Source: Vibrio sp. 10N.261.45.E2 (GTDB taxonomy: Bacteria > Pseudomonadota > Gammaproteobacteria > Enterobacterales > Vibrionaceae). From it: 64,000 nucleotides of DNA. A model generated the notes under the pieces. That model was not told where the DNA came from. It saw only the letters and a list, made by a program, of their open reading frames with translations, and ran no database searches. The position numbers and the translations under genes were made by a program. This document shows, one piece after another, positions 9,771-17,852 of this stretch. Location of the stretch: contig NZ_MCZZ01000123.1 of NCBI RefSeq assembly GCF_002875705.1, positions 94,190-158,189 on the forward strand, given 5' to 3'. The stretch's first letter is position 1; every line of letters begins with the position of its first letter.

Positions 9771-10316
9771 CTACTTGTTTTTTGTATGAAGATTGTTGGC
9801 ATGGATAAGGTGGGGATTAAAAATCTTGTTCAGTGAATGCAAGATCAAGCCCACGCCACTCAGTGCCATTAAGAAGAATGACAATGGGATCATAGCTTTG
9901 ATGATCCAGCGATATGGCAAGCCACCTGGGTCACCCGAGGTTTCGCCAAGATCATAGCTCTCTTTGGCAACATCAATACCAAACCAAGCGACTAACAAAC
10001 AGAAAGGCATCAGAAAAATCAGTGTGCCGAGCAGGTCAATAATAGCTTGCGCCTTAAAACTCAGTTGCTCGTAGAACACATCCACTCGAACATGGCCACC
10101 AGCCTTGATGGCATAAGGAACACCTAACAGGAAAACGGCTGAAAAAAGATGCCATTCCATCTCTTGGAAGGCGATTGAGACATCATTGAAGGCATATCTC
10201 ATGACAACGTCATACACAACGTTAGCGATAAGTAGAATAAACAACATACTGGAAAGCCATCCCAGAGCATCACCGATACGATTAAACAGGCGTTCAATAT
10301 AAATTAGACTTCGCAT
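9771..10316 (-). CDS. dctQ: TRAP transporter small permease DctQ
   Basis: This is the roughly 181-residue four-helix membrane subunit that couples the binding protein to DctM. Four hydrophobic segments are visible, along with the family pattern around FQEMEWHLFSAVFLLGVPYA and the conserved HVRVDVFY motif. I chose the ATG at 10316 because GGAG lies six bases before it; an in-frame ATG at 10328 is possible. It is separated from dctP by about 210 bases that contain a long inverted repeat, which may set lower expression of the permeases relative to the binding protein. Confidence 0.93.
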   Translation of the reverse strand: MRSLIYIERLFNRIGDALGWLSSMLFILLIANVVYDVVMRYAFNDVSIAFQEMEWHLFSAVFLLGVPYAIKAGGHVRVDVFYEQLSFKAQAIIDLLGTLIFLMPFCLLVAWFGIDVAKESYDLGETSGDPGGLPYRWIIKAMIPLSFFLMALSGVGLILHSLNKIFNPHLIHANNLHTKNK

Positions 10317-10442
10317 TCCCGACTCCATGGAATTTGAAAAGACATCGCGCAGTACAGCTAACCCAACTAAAAACGATTCAGTTTATAGCTAACAATAGGC
10401 ACAACGTAGAAAGGGTTCTTGGGCATTTAATTATTATGGTTA

Positions 10443-10502
10443 AAATGAACCCGCCGCTTAGTCACTCTTAGTTTCCTAACAAGAAAAGCTTTGGGTTCAT
10501 TT
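10443..10502 (-). other. Long-loop inverted repeat between dctP and dctQ
   Basis: AAATGAACCC (10443-10452) pairs perfectly with GGGTTCATTT (10493-10502) across a 40-base loop. It lies just after the dctP stop, where TRAP operons often carry a structure that stabilises the binding-protein message or attenuates read-through. There is no strong T tract. Confidence 0.5.
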
Positions 10503-10525
10503 AGCTTCAGTTCAACAACTGTCGA

Positions 10526-11620
10526 TTATTTCGCTTGGCTATTTAGATAAGCTCTGTGTGAAATATCCGTCCATGAACGTACTTGCTCCAGGTAGTTAGC
10601 TTGAGAAGCTTGAATCTCTTTTGCCAACTCATCTTTCTCAGCATGTGCAGCAAGTAGGCGATCGTTCGCTTCTTTCAGTGCCGACATTACTTCAGGCGGG
10701 AAATCTTTCACTTGTACATCTGGGTATTCTGTTTTCATTGAAACCCAGTTCTTGCCACTTTCGTGCGTTGCTTGTGTGTACATGTCGTAAGCTGCTGTAC
10801 GCATTGCAACACGCAAGATCTCTTGCAGGTCTTCAGGAAGCTTGTTCCATGTGCGCTTGTTCACTAGGAATTGAAGCTCTGAACCCGGCTCGTGCCAACC
10901 TGTGTAGTAGTACGGCGCAATTTTGTGGAAACCCATACGTAAATCAAGTGAAGGACCTACCCACTCTAAGGCGTCGATTGTGCGGCGCTCCAAAGACGTG
11001 TAAAGCTCACCTGGGGCAATGTTCGTCGGTTTAGCACCAAGCTCAGCTAGGATTTCACCCGCAAAGCCAGGGATTCGCATTTTCAGACCTTGTAGATCTT
11101 CAACGCTGTTGATCTCTTTTTGAAACCAACCACCCATCTGAATATCCGTGTTACCACCAGGGAAAGACATCAAGTTGTGCGGAGAGTAAACCTGCTCCAT
11201 CAACTCCATACCACCACCGTGATAGAACCAAGCGTATTGTTCTGCTGGCGTCATACCGAAAGGCATAGAAGTGAAGTAAAGCGTGTTTGGAACTTTACCT
11301 TTCCAGTAGTAAGAGCCAGAGTGACCCATGTCGTATTGACCAGACTTAACCATGTCAAAAACGCCAAGAGGTGCTTTGTGTTTGTTTGCTGAATCGATTC
11401 TGATTTGCAGTCGACCATTCGACATCTTCTCAGCCATCGCTGCCATGTTTTTGGTTGCATCACCGAAAACTGGGAAGTTTGGTCCCCATGTTTCCGCAAG
11501 TTTTAAACGGTAAACCTTATCAGCGGCTGTAGCACCAGTAGCGACCAAAGCTAAACAAGCCGCAGCGGTTACTGCAACGTTCTTAAAAACTCGTGTGAGG
11601 GAGTTAGAAATGAGACTCAT
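10526..11620 (-). CDS. dctP: TRAP transporter substrate-binding protein DctP, TakP-like
   Basis: This 364-residue periplasmic binding protein has a signal peptide (hydrophobic stretch ending ALVATGATAADK) and the DctP fold. Segments such as MGGWFQKEINSVEDLQGLKM, ERRTIDALEWVGP and PYYYTGWHEPG resemble the TakP branch, whose characterised members bind 2-oxo or other monocarboxylic acids. The family's substrate arginine is likely in KMRIPGFAGE. The start is taken as the ATG at 11620, seven bases after AAGGA; a GTG lies two codons earlier. Substrate assignment is inference from resemblance. It heads the operon dctP-dctQ-dctM with the two-component pair behind. Confidence 0.92.
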   Translation of the reverse strand: MSLISNSLTRVFKNVAVTAAACLALVATGATAADKVYRLKLAETWGPNFPVFGDATKNMAAMAEKMSNGRLQIRIDSANKHKAPLGVFDMVKSGQYDMGHSGSYYWKGKVPNTLYFTSMPFGMTPAEQYAWFYHGGGMELMEQVYSPHNLMSFPGGNTDIQMGGWFQKEINSVEDLQGLKMRIPGFAGEILAELGAKPTNIAPGELYTSLERRTIDALEWVGPSLDLRMGFHKIAPYYYTGWHEPGSELQFLVNKRTWNKLPEDLQEILRVAMRTAAYDMYTQATHESGKNWVSMKTEYPDVQVKDFPPEVMSALKEANDRLLAAHAEKDELAKEIQASQANYLEQVRSWTDISHRAYLNSQAK

Positions 11621-11731
11621 GTTCACGTCCTTTGTTGGGTTAACACTCTTTCTATGAGCATTTTTAATGATTCAACATAAGAGTGCACCGTGATGAGGCA
11701 ACAAGATATCAGGGTGAGCACGCACGACGGA

Positions 11732-11778
11732 TGCGTACAAACTGCGTATTAGACCAAAGAATTACGTAGAACTACGTA
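11732..11778 (-). promoter_or_regulatory. Candidate binding sites for the NarL-type regulator upstream of dctP
   Basis: Four TRCGTA hexamers start at 11732, 11743, 11763 and 11773. The last two form TACGTAG-AA-CTACGTA, a perfect inverted repeat with the 7-2-7 geometry used by NarL-family regulators. The first two are direct repeats 11 bases apart, one helical turn. The group lies about 110-155 bases before the dctP start. Confidence 0.6.
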
Positions 11779-12050
11779 GGAGATAGTCTATTGATGTCGA
11801 TTTTAAAGGATTAAGCTCATTCACTAGGAAAATACTTATTGATAAATACCTAAGTATTATTAATTAAATACTGTTAACAATTGATTGCCATTTCGTGATG
11901 CAGCTCTATTGATGACTGCGTTTTTGCCATTGATACGCCCTACTTTAGTGCTTGCCGATGAGAAACAGAGCCAAGTATTACCATGATTAAGTGAAGCGGA
12001 AATCTTAAAGAATAAGGGTGAAATTATATTTAGCATTATCTTTCAGGTAC
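11779..12050. other. Gene-free region upstream of the TRAP operon
   Basis: Together with 11621-11731 this forms a 480-base space between dctP and the small basic protein gene. I see no gene or known RNA here beyond the palindromic sites listed separately and the terminator at 12055. It presumably holds the dctP promoter. Confidence 0.5.
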
Positions 12051-12054
12051 AAAA

Positions 12055-12078
12055 AAGCCTCGATAATCGAGGCTTAAA
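12055..12078 (-). terminator. Terminator of the small basic protein gene
   Basis: AAGCCTCGAT at 12055-12064 pairs with ATCGAGGCTT, followed on the minus strand by TTTTTTGTA. It lies about 35 bases after the stop codon. Confidence 0.9.
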
Positions 12079-12109
12079 AACTTAACGAAGCGAATGTAAT
12101 CCCACAGGA

Positions 12110-12502
12110 TTAGATAGCTTTGTAGATAACCTTGTTACCTGCTAGCTGCTCTTTCGCTACTAGGTTTTCTTCAAGAAGTTTTTTCAATGCGCCTGTTGCC
12201 CATGAAGCTGCTTTCGCGTCTTCTTGACCAGCTGCTAGGCCGATACCTTTAGGGTTAATGCCTTCAGCATTGCTAACAACGATGTCTAGAACTTGTTGTT
12301 GCTTAGGAGTCAGTGCTACTGCAACTTCTTTAGTTGCTGCTACTGTTTTCTCTACCGCTGGTTTTGCTGCTACAGTTTTTTCTGCTACAACTTTCTCTGC
12401 GACAGGCTTCGCTTTTTTCGGCGTTGCCACTGCTTTAACTACAGCCGCTTTAGTGCGTTTCTGCAGTTTAGCCTGCACCTTACGCTTATGAGCAAGTCTC
12501 AT
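12110..12502 (-). CDS. Small basic Ala/Lys-rich protein with histone H1-like tail
   Basis: The 130-residue product has two parts. Residues 1-60 are rich in Lys, Ala and Val with repeats of the type VAEKTVAAKP, resembling the tails of bacterial histone H1-like proteins. Residues 63-130 look like a compact winged-helix type domain (LTPKQQQVLDIVVSNAEGIN and ATGALKKLLEENLVAKE). It probably binds nucleic acid, perhaps as a nucleoid protein, but I do not recognise a characterised orthologue. GGAG precedes the ATG by nine bases. It is monocistronic. Confidence 0.85.
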   Translation of the reverse strand: MRLAHKRKVQAKLQKRTKAAVVKAVATPKKAKPVAEKVVAEKTVAAKPAVEKTVAATKEVAVALTPKQQQVLDIVVSNAEGINPKGIGLAAGQEDAKAASWATGALKKLLEENLVAKEQLAGNKVIYKAI

Positions 12503-12722
12503 TGAATATTTCTCCAGTTCACTGCTCTTTTCGCAGTGGTGAAAATTTGAAGCGCGATTTATACCAAAAAATAGGAGCTATTTGTAGAGTGAAGCGCCGA
12601 AAGTCGACGAAAAATACCGATATTGTCTACTAGCGTCTATTATTTAAACATCGACTTATCAATTCAGGGTCATATACACTGGTTATCCATCCAGACAAAA
12701 ATATGAAAACTTGGTGTTGCCT

Positions 12723-13523
12723 ATGGACACTCGTCATCTTACTAATTTCTCTTTGCCTTCTTTCACTCGTTCGTACCGTATTCTCGCCGTTATTCTAGGC
12801 TTCATTTGCTTAATCGTTGCGCTATACAGTGACAATCCAAAGTTACTGATCGTAGGTCCTTTTTGCAGTATTGCCCTTCTCGGAACCGGTTATTATTTGA
12901 TGCTGCGCAGCCGAGTGATGTTCACACTCACCCCGACTCATTTTCAGCAGCATTTCTATAAAGGTGGCTGGGTTTTAAAATGGAGCAACATCCAAAAGAT
13001 TGGTCTTTGTACTTATGAACAAGATGGTTGGCATCAGCCCTTACCTTGGATCGGAATTAAGGTAAAAGAGTACTCACCATACCTAGATTCGATCTGCCCT
13101 AAAATCACTTGTGAATTATTACTAAGCCAACGAGCACTTTTATACTTAGGAGCCAAACAGGCGGGAAAAGAGTCGAACTTTGAAGATATGGTTCTCGATT
13201 CATCACATTACTACGCACGTTGCACTGAGAGTGGCTGTGTGGAACTGAGCCAATACAAAGAGTCGCAGAATACCGACGACGTTGATTTCAGCGATAACCA
13301 ATCACAGAGCAGCCTTGATTCGTCTAATGAAACAAACAGTCAAAACGCAGTCATTAAGGACTATTCTGGATTACAGGCGATGCTTGCCAATAGGATGAAG
13401 TATCAAAGAGGTTTCCATGGTTATGATATTTTCATATCAACTCATGATTTGAATATTAGTGGAGAAGAGTTTGTGGGATTGGCTCGACGCTACTTGGCTG
13501 CCTCTGAGCGTCTTTCGGATTAA
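12723..13523 (+). CDS. DUF2982 domain membrane protein
   Basis: This protein of about 266 residues has two close membrane helices near the N-terminus (about residues 15-60), followed by a cytoplasmic domain that matches my memory of the DUF2982 family of Vibrio and relatives. The C-terminal part (YDIFISTHDLNISGEEFVGLARRYL) is the most distinctive. A serine- and asparagine-rich linker occupies about 178-205. No function is known. TTG and GTG codons upstream (12711-12717) are alternative starts; the ribosome site is weak. It is transcribed alone. Confidence 0.8.
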   Translation: MDTRHLTNFSLPSFTRSYRILAVILGFICLIVALYSDNPKLLIVGPFCSIALLGTGYYLMLRSRVMFTLTPTHFQQHFYKGGWVLKWSNIQKIGLCTYEQDGWHQPLPWIGIKVKEYSPYLDSICPKITCELLLSQRALLYLGAKQAGKESNFEDMVLDSSHYYARCTESGCVELSQYKESQNTDDVDFSDNQSQSSLDSSNETNSQNAVIKDYSGLQAMLANRMKYQRGFHGYDIFISTHDLNISGEEFVGLARRYLAASERLSD

Positions 13524-13553
13524 GGCTTACCAATAAGTTTTCATGCAATAAAA

Positions 13554-13588
13554 AAGCTTAGCTTTCAAAAGAAAAACTAAGCTTCATT
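13554..13588 (+). terminator. Bidirectional terminator between DUF2982 gene and gloC
   Basis: AAGCTTAG (13554-13561) pairs with CTAAGCTT (13577-13584), with A and T tracts on the two sides, so it can serve both converging genes. Confidence 0.75.
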
Positions 13589-13634
13589 TTCAATCAATCG
13601 ACACGAATAATCGGGCGGTTAATCAAAGGGTTAA

Positions 13635-14288
13635 TTAGTATAGAGGCATTTCATCTGCGACGAACGGGTTCGATACGCGCTCACGACCGAATGTTGATTC
13701 TGGACCATGACCCGGGACGAATGTTACGTCGCTGCCTAGTGGCCAAAGCTTAGTCTTGATTGAAGCAATAAGCGTGTTGAAATCACCTTGTGGGAAGTCA
13801 GTTCGGCCAATTGCGCCATTGAACAACACGTCACCCACAAATGCTAAACGAGCTTGATCGCTGAACAGTACAACGTGACCTGGAGTATGACCCGGCGTAT
13901 GAATCACATCGATAACTTGATTACCAAAAGTGACTTTATCGCCCTCTTCTAACCAAGTGTTTGGTTCAAACGCTTTACACAGTGGAAACCCAAACATCTG
14001 GCTTTGATTTTCTAAACCTTGCAGCCAGAAATTGTCTGCCTTATGTGGGCCAACAATCTCAACGTTCAGCATCTCTGCAAGTGGCACTGTACCGCCAACA
14101 TGATCTAAGTGACCATGAGTCAGCACCAAGTTCACAACCTTAACACCCAACTCTTCGATAATTGCGGCTAGCTGTTGGATGTCGCCACCTGGATCGACAA
14201 CGATGCCTTCCATGGTTTCATCACACCACACAATCGAGCAGTTTTGAGCGAAAGAGGTAACAGGTACAACTTGATACTTAAGAGACAT
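13635..14288 (-). CDS. gloC: GloC/YcbL-type metallo-hydrolase (glyoxalase II)
   Basis: This 217-residue metallo-beta-lactamase fold enzyme hydrolyses S-lactoylglutathione and related thioesters in the cytoplasm. The metal-binding signature is THGHLDHVGG, followed by HTPGHTPGHV, an aspartate in FVGDVLF and the final histidine in VPGHGPES. Its size fits the YcbL group rather than classical GloB. The start is ATG at 14288 with AAGG seven bases upstream. The order ldtD-mepK-gloC matches Escherichia coli ycbB-ycbK-ycbL, which supports the assignment, although intergenic gaps of about 100-200 bases suggest separate promoters. Confidence 0.9.
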   Translation of the reverse strand: MSLKYQVVPVTSFAQNCSIVWCDETMEGIVVDPGGDIQQLAAIIEELGVKVVNLVLTHGHLDHVGGTVPLAEMLNVEIVGPHKADNFWLQGLENQSQMFGFPLCKAFEPNTWLEEGDKVTFGNQVIDVIHTPGHTPGHVVLFSDQARLAFVGDVLFNGAIGRTDFPQGDFNTLIASIKTKLWPLGSDVTFVPGHGPESTFGRERVSNPFVADEMPLY

Positions 14289-14388
14289 ATACAAACCTTA
14301 GAGGGCAAACTGAAATTTGGGCAAACTATGACATTGGATGTCTACTTTGACAAGTGCCTACGGTATCACTCAATAACTAAGCTTAGCT

Positions 14389-14937
14389 CTACCAGCTGCG
14401 GACTGGGCCTGTATCAATATGGATAAAGTTGCTACGCGCATAATAACCGACACCACCCGCGTTCAGGCTTTTAGCTACGTCTCTCAGCTCTTTCAGATCA
14501 ACGCCATCGATACGGAAATCGATCGCTTTGCCTAGCATGTGGTAACTCTTTTTAGCCACACCGCTCGAATTAGAGCGAAGTGCTTCATTGGTTGCCGGAG
14601 AACGATAGCCAGAGATCACCTGAACTTCTTTTTGTATACCCAAAATATTTTGAATTTGAGTGATCTGGTCAAACAAATTTTTATCCATTGGGTGGATTTC
14701 ATTGCGACGGAAATCGCGGCATAGTTTGCTCAGACGTGCCATCTCGTCACCAACGTAGTTAGTGCCATCGAAATAACAAGTCTCTAATCGTTCACCAGTG
14801 TGAAGATTGTTCATGCTAATCGTTCTTGGTTGATCAGGGTATGAAGCAAAAGCGATAGAAGGAGTAAGTGAGGCGACAACAGCAGTACCACCAGCGTAAG
14901 TCAGAAACTGACGGCGTGAAAATAAACTTTGAGACAT
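14389..14937 (-). CDS. mepK: MepK/YcbK-type murein endopeptidase (M15 family, DUF882)
   Basis: This 182-residue exported protein has a twin-arginine type signal (FSRRQFLTYAGG). The mature domain carries the zinc-peptidase pattern of the M15/LAS group: SYHMLGKAIDFRI supplies His and Asp, and FIHIDTGPVRSW supplies the second His. Characterised MepK cleaves 3-3 (mDap-mDap) crosslinks in peptidoglycan. It follows ldtD, whose product makes such crosslinks, so maker and cutter are neighbours. The start ATG at 14937 places the signal correctly; a frame extending upstream to 15009 lacks support. Confidence 0.9.
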   Translation of the reverse strand: MSQSLFSRRQFLTYAGGTAVVASLTPSIAFASYPDQPRTISMNNLHTGERLETCYFDGTNYVGDEMARLSKLCRDFRRNEIHPMDKNLFDQITQIQNILGIQKEVQVISGYRSPATNEALRSNSSGVAKKSYHMLGKAIDFRIDGVDLKELRDVAKSLNAGGVGYYARSNFIHIDTGPVRSW

Positions 14938-15135
14938 ACAGCAAAAAAACCAATTAGATCGAACGAAAAATGCACGATACATAATGGAATTTGCTGCGTC
15001 AACGTACAAAAACCGCGCAAAACGTTAGTATTTGTAACCTTTGTACGGTTAGTTATTGATACTCATTATAATTTTATCAATAGAAGCTTGGTTGTCATTT
15101 TTTGGTCAAGATCACCTTTATTGGTCGTAGTTTGA

Positions 15136-16674
15136 TCAACCGCCCTCTTTGTCATATTGGTAGATGTCACCACGATACTGAATGCCTTCTTCTTCAAACA
15201 ACACGGTTTGATAGATGATGTGCACTGGGATTCGTTTCTTAAGTCGGACCTTGGTGTTCGGAGCAAGGTCACCATTTTGCTTCGGTACTTTTCTTACCTT
15301 AGTGGCAAATAACAACTCAGCCAGTTCCTCTGCATGCTCAACGCGTATGCAACCTGAGCTATAAGCGCGGAAGTCGTCATTAAACAGGCCTTTACTTGGT
15401 GTGTCGTGGAGATAAATCGCACGCTTGTTAGGCGTATTGAACTTGTACAATCCAAGTGCGTTGCGCGAACCTGCCTGCTGACGCATACGATATGGGAAAG
15501 AATTGAAGTTGATGGTCTGCCAATCGATCTCAGTTGTGTCGACGGTTTCCATTGAACGCCAACCATCGATCACTTGGAAATTGTGTGTTTCAAGGTAGCT
15601 TTCATCGGCTTTGACCTTAGGTAGGATGTCTTTGACCATGATTTTCCATGGCACGTTCCAAGTCGGGTTTAAGATGACTGAATCTAGGTTGATCTCTAAA
15701 AGCGGCGTTTTTCTCGACTTTCTTCCGACCACAACTTTCGACTCAAACACCTCTTCGCCATCTTCCCAATACTTCATGTCAAAGCTAGGTACATTAACGA
15801 CAATGAGAGAGTCTCGGTCTGTTGGCCACAAGCGAACGCGTTCAGCATTCAGAGCCAAAGACTTCAACCGATCATCAAAACTCATATTGATCCATTTGAT
15901 CGTGTCTGGCCCAATAATCCCATCATCTGTAAGACCATGCATTCGTTGGAAAGATTTAATTGCCGTTTTCAAATCTCGATCAAACTCAGGGAAATCGACC
16001 GCAATCATCGAGGTATCAACACCTACGAGTGCAATACGCTCAATCAGAGTCGTTTTGTCTGAGAGCATATCCCCCAAGCGTTTCAAGCCTTTCTGTCGGT
16101 ATCGCTCGATATTGAGTTCAGAGGCGCTTTCCAACACGGAATAGGTTGCCTTGAATTGATCGAAATCCCCAACAGGCGGCGCGTAAGACAACACCATCTC
16201 CAATAAGTAATCATTGGCGACGCTGCTTTTCAGTCTCATCAGAATATGCGGAGAAGGCGGTGGCAACTTGGAATGCAGCTTACCCGAGAAGTACCACTCT
16301 TTGCCGGCCAGTGGCGCATTTTCAACGTAGCTGAGGTAGTAGATAAAGGTATCTGTTAATAAGATGTCTAACTCTTGCCATTGGCGGCGAGATTGATACT
16401 GGCGGATTTGCTTAATTTGTCGTTCGAAAAGCGGTGCCATTTGCGCTTGTTCGAGAAGCGACAATTGGAATTCAAACGCTTTGACTAACTCAGGTGAATC
16501 CCAAAGGATAGGAAGAGAAGTGTCTTGATAGATACTCTGTGTCAGCTCTGGATAGATAAGCATGAAAGAGAGCTCTGAATCGGCCGGTATAAATCGACCC
16601 TCGTCAGAACTCGTATAGCCCCATGCATGCACAGAGACTAACACTAATAAACCACAGAAGTATCTCGCTAACAT
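15136..16674 (-). CDS. ldtD: L,D-transpeptidase LdtD (YcbB)
   Basis: This 512-residue periplasmic enzyme forms 3-3 crosslinks between peptidoglycan stems and is inhibited by carbapenems. It starts with a signal peptide (LARYFCGLLVLVSVHAWG), then a scaffold region, a peptidoglycan-binding segment (FQRMHGLTDDGIIGPDTI, about 235-255) and a YkuD catalytic domain with HDTPSKGLF and the nucleophile in SSGCIRVEH (Cys around 442). The length is slightly shorter than the 615 residues of the E. coli enzyme. GGAG lies six bases before the ATG. Downstream are mepK and gloC. Confidence 0.92.
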   Translation of the reverse strand: MLARYFCGLLVLVSVHAWGYTSSDEGRFIPADSELSFMLIYPELTQSIYQDTSLPILWDSPELVKAFEFQLSLLEQAQMAPLFERQIKQIRQYQSRRQWQELDILLTDTFIYYLSYVENAPLAGKEWYFSGKLHSKLPPPSPHILMRLKSSVANDYLLEMVLSYAPPVGDFDQFKATYSVLESASELNIERYRQKGLKRLGDMLSDKTTLIERIALVGVDTSMIAVDFPEFDRDLKTAIKSFQRMHGLTDDGIIGPDTIKWINMSFDDRLKSLALNAERVRLWPTDRDSLIVVNVPSFDMKYWEDGEEVFESKVVVGRKSRKTPLLEINLDSVILNPTWNVPWKIMVKDILPKVKADESYLETHNFQVIDGWRSMETVDTTEIDWQTINFNSFPYRMRQQAGSRNALGLYKFNTPNKRAIYLHDTPSKGLFNDDFRAYSSGCIRVEHAEELAELLFATKVRKVPKQNGDLAPNTKVRLKKRIPVHIIYQTVLFEEEGIQYRGDIYQYDKEGG

Positions 16675-16754
16675 GCCTTACTCCATCACCACCAATCTCA
16701 TAAGTATGGCAAAGAAATAGGAGTAAGCATGTTATTTTTACGTGACGTTATAAA

Positions 16755-17852
16755 TCAGATAGAACTCCAATGGTTATCCCACTGGACCGATGATTGCTGA
16801 GTTGATTTCTCATAAGGCTTACGCTGACTAACCACACTGCCCGCCCCAGAACTTAATCGAAACTCGCCATCAAGTAGCACAGCACCAGAGGCATCCGACA
16901 ATGCAGAGAGTTCCACTAACTCTTTACTCTCTTTGGACCAAATACCATAGCAATTTCCTCTTGGCGAGGTCGCGATAATCCAATCATCTGACGCCGCGAT
17001 GCTGGCGATGTAGTGATTAAATCGAGCCCATTGCTCCGGCTCTGCGTTCAGTGATTCAAACTGCCCACCTTTGGTATGCATAGCTAAAAGTGAAGGATAC
17101 TCATCAGGCTCACCACGATATTGTTGGCCACAAAGTACGGTTTCAGCGCCATCATGAGCTAAGTGTCGAATGCTCAGCTTCTTGTCTAGTAATTCAACCT
17201 GATCAAGCAGCACGCCGTCGGGAGAAACATAGCTCAAACTCGGTTGCATTGAATCCAAATTTTTCGGTGTTCGTCCATCAGTATGAACGCCACCAACGCC
17301 AATCGCGAGATTGCCATCAGGCATAATAATCACTTCATGAGGACCAATACCGAAACCTGTGAACTCCTCAACCTTACGATAGCCTTGCGCGACATCATAA
17401 ACACCAATCACGCCTTGGCTGGTGTCCGTTTTTCCTTCGGTCGCATACAGTAACTTGCCATCTAGCGAATAAACGCCATGACCATAGAAGTGGCGGTTGT
17501 TACCTTTCACCACCATTTTTATTTGCTGACCATTTTTATAGTCAAACACCATAAAATAATCACCAGGGCGACGGGCAAACACCACCGCATGTGATGATGT
17601 TGGGCAAATAGCAACGCCATGACCACGAGCAGGGATAGGCAACTGACTCAATGACATACCAAATTCGTCAGCCACAACTGCAGAGTATTGACCACGACCG
17701 TTTAGTGCACAACCAATCAGCTGAGGTTCATTAGATGTACTCAAATCACCGGAGCGACTCGCACACCCAAATGGAAGTAATGGAACAGCTGCACAACCCA
17801 GTGCAGCCTTGAGTAACGTTCTTCGTGTAGTATCAGTCACCATCGGTAGCAT
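16755..17852 (-). CDS. DUF1513 twin-arginine exported protein
   Basis: This 365-residue protein has a Tat signal (TTRRTLLKAALG) and a repeated-strand pattern expected of a beta-propeller (for example GRGQYSAVVADEFG, HGVYSLDGKLLYATEG, GIGPHEVIIMPDGNLAIGVGG), characteristic of DUF1513. Members are usually found in iron-regulated clusters with imelysins and DUF1111 di-haem proteins, as here; no activity is established. The ATG at 17852 overlaps the end of the upstream imelysin gene by 20 bases, indicating coupling. It is the last gene of the operon. Confidence 0.9.
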   Translation of the reverse strand: MLPMVTDTTRRTLLKAALGCAAVPLLPFGCASRSGDLSTSNEPQLIGCALNGRGQYSAVVADEFGMSLSQLPIPARGHGVAICPTSSHAVVFARRPGDYFMVFDYKNGQQIKMVVKGNNRHFYGHGVYSLDGKLLYATEGKTDTSQGVIGVYDVAQGYRKVEEFTGFGIGPHEVIIMPDGNLAIGVGGVHTDGRTPKNLDSMQPSLSYVSPDGVLLDQVELLDKKLSIRHLAHDGAETVLCGQQYRGEPDEYPSLLAMHTKGGQFESLNAEPEQWARFNHYIASIAASDDWIIATSPRGNCYGIWSKESKELVELSALSDASGAVLLDGEFRLSSGAGSVVSQRKPYEKSTQQSSVQWDNHWSSI

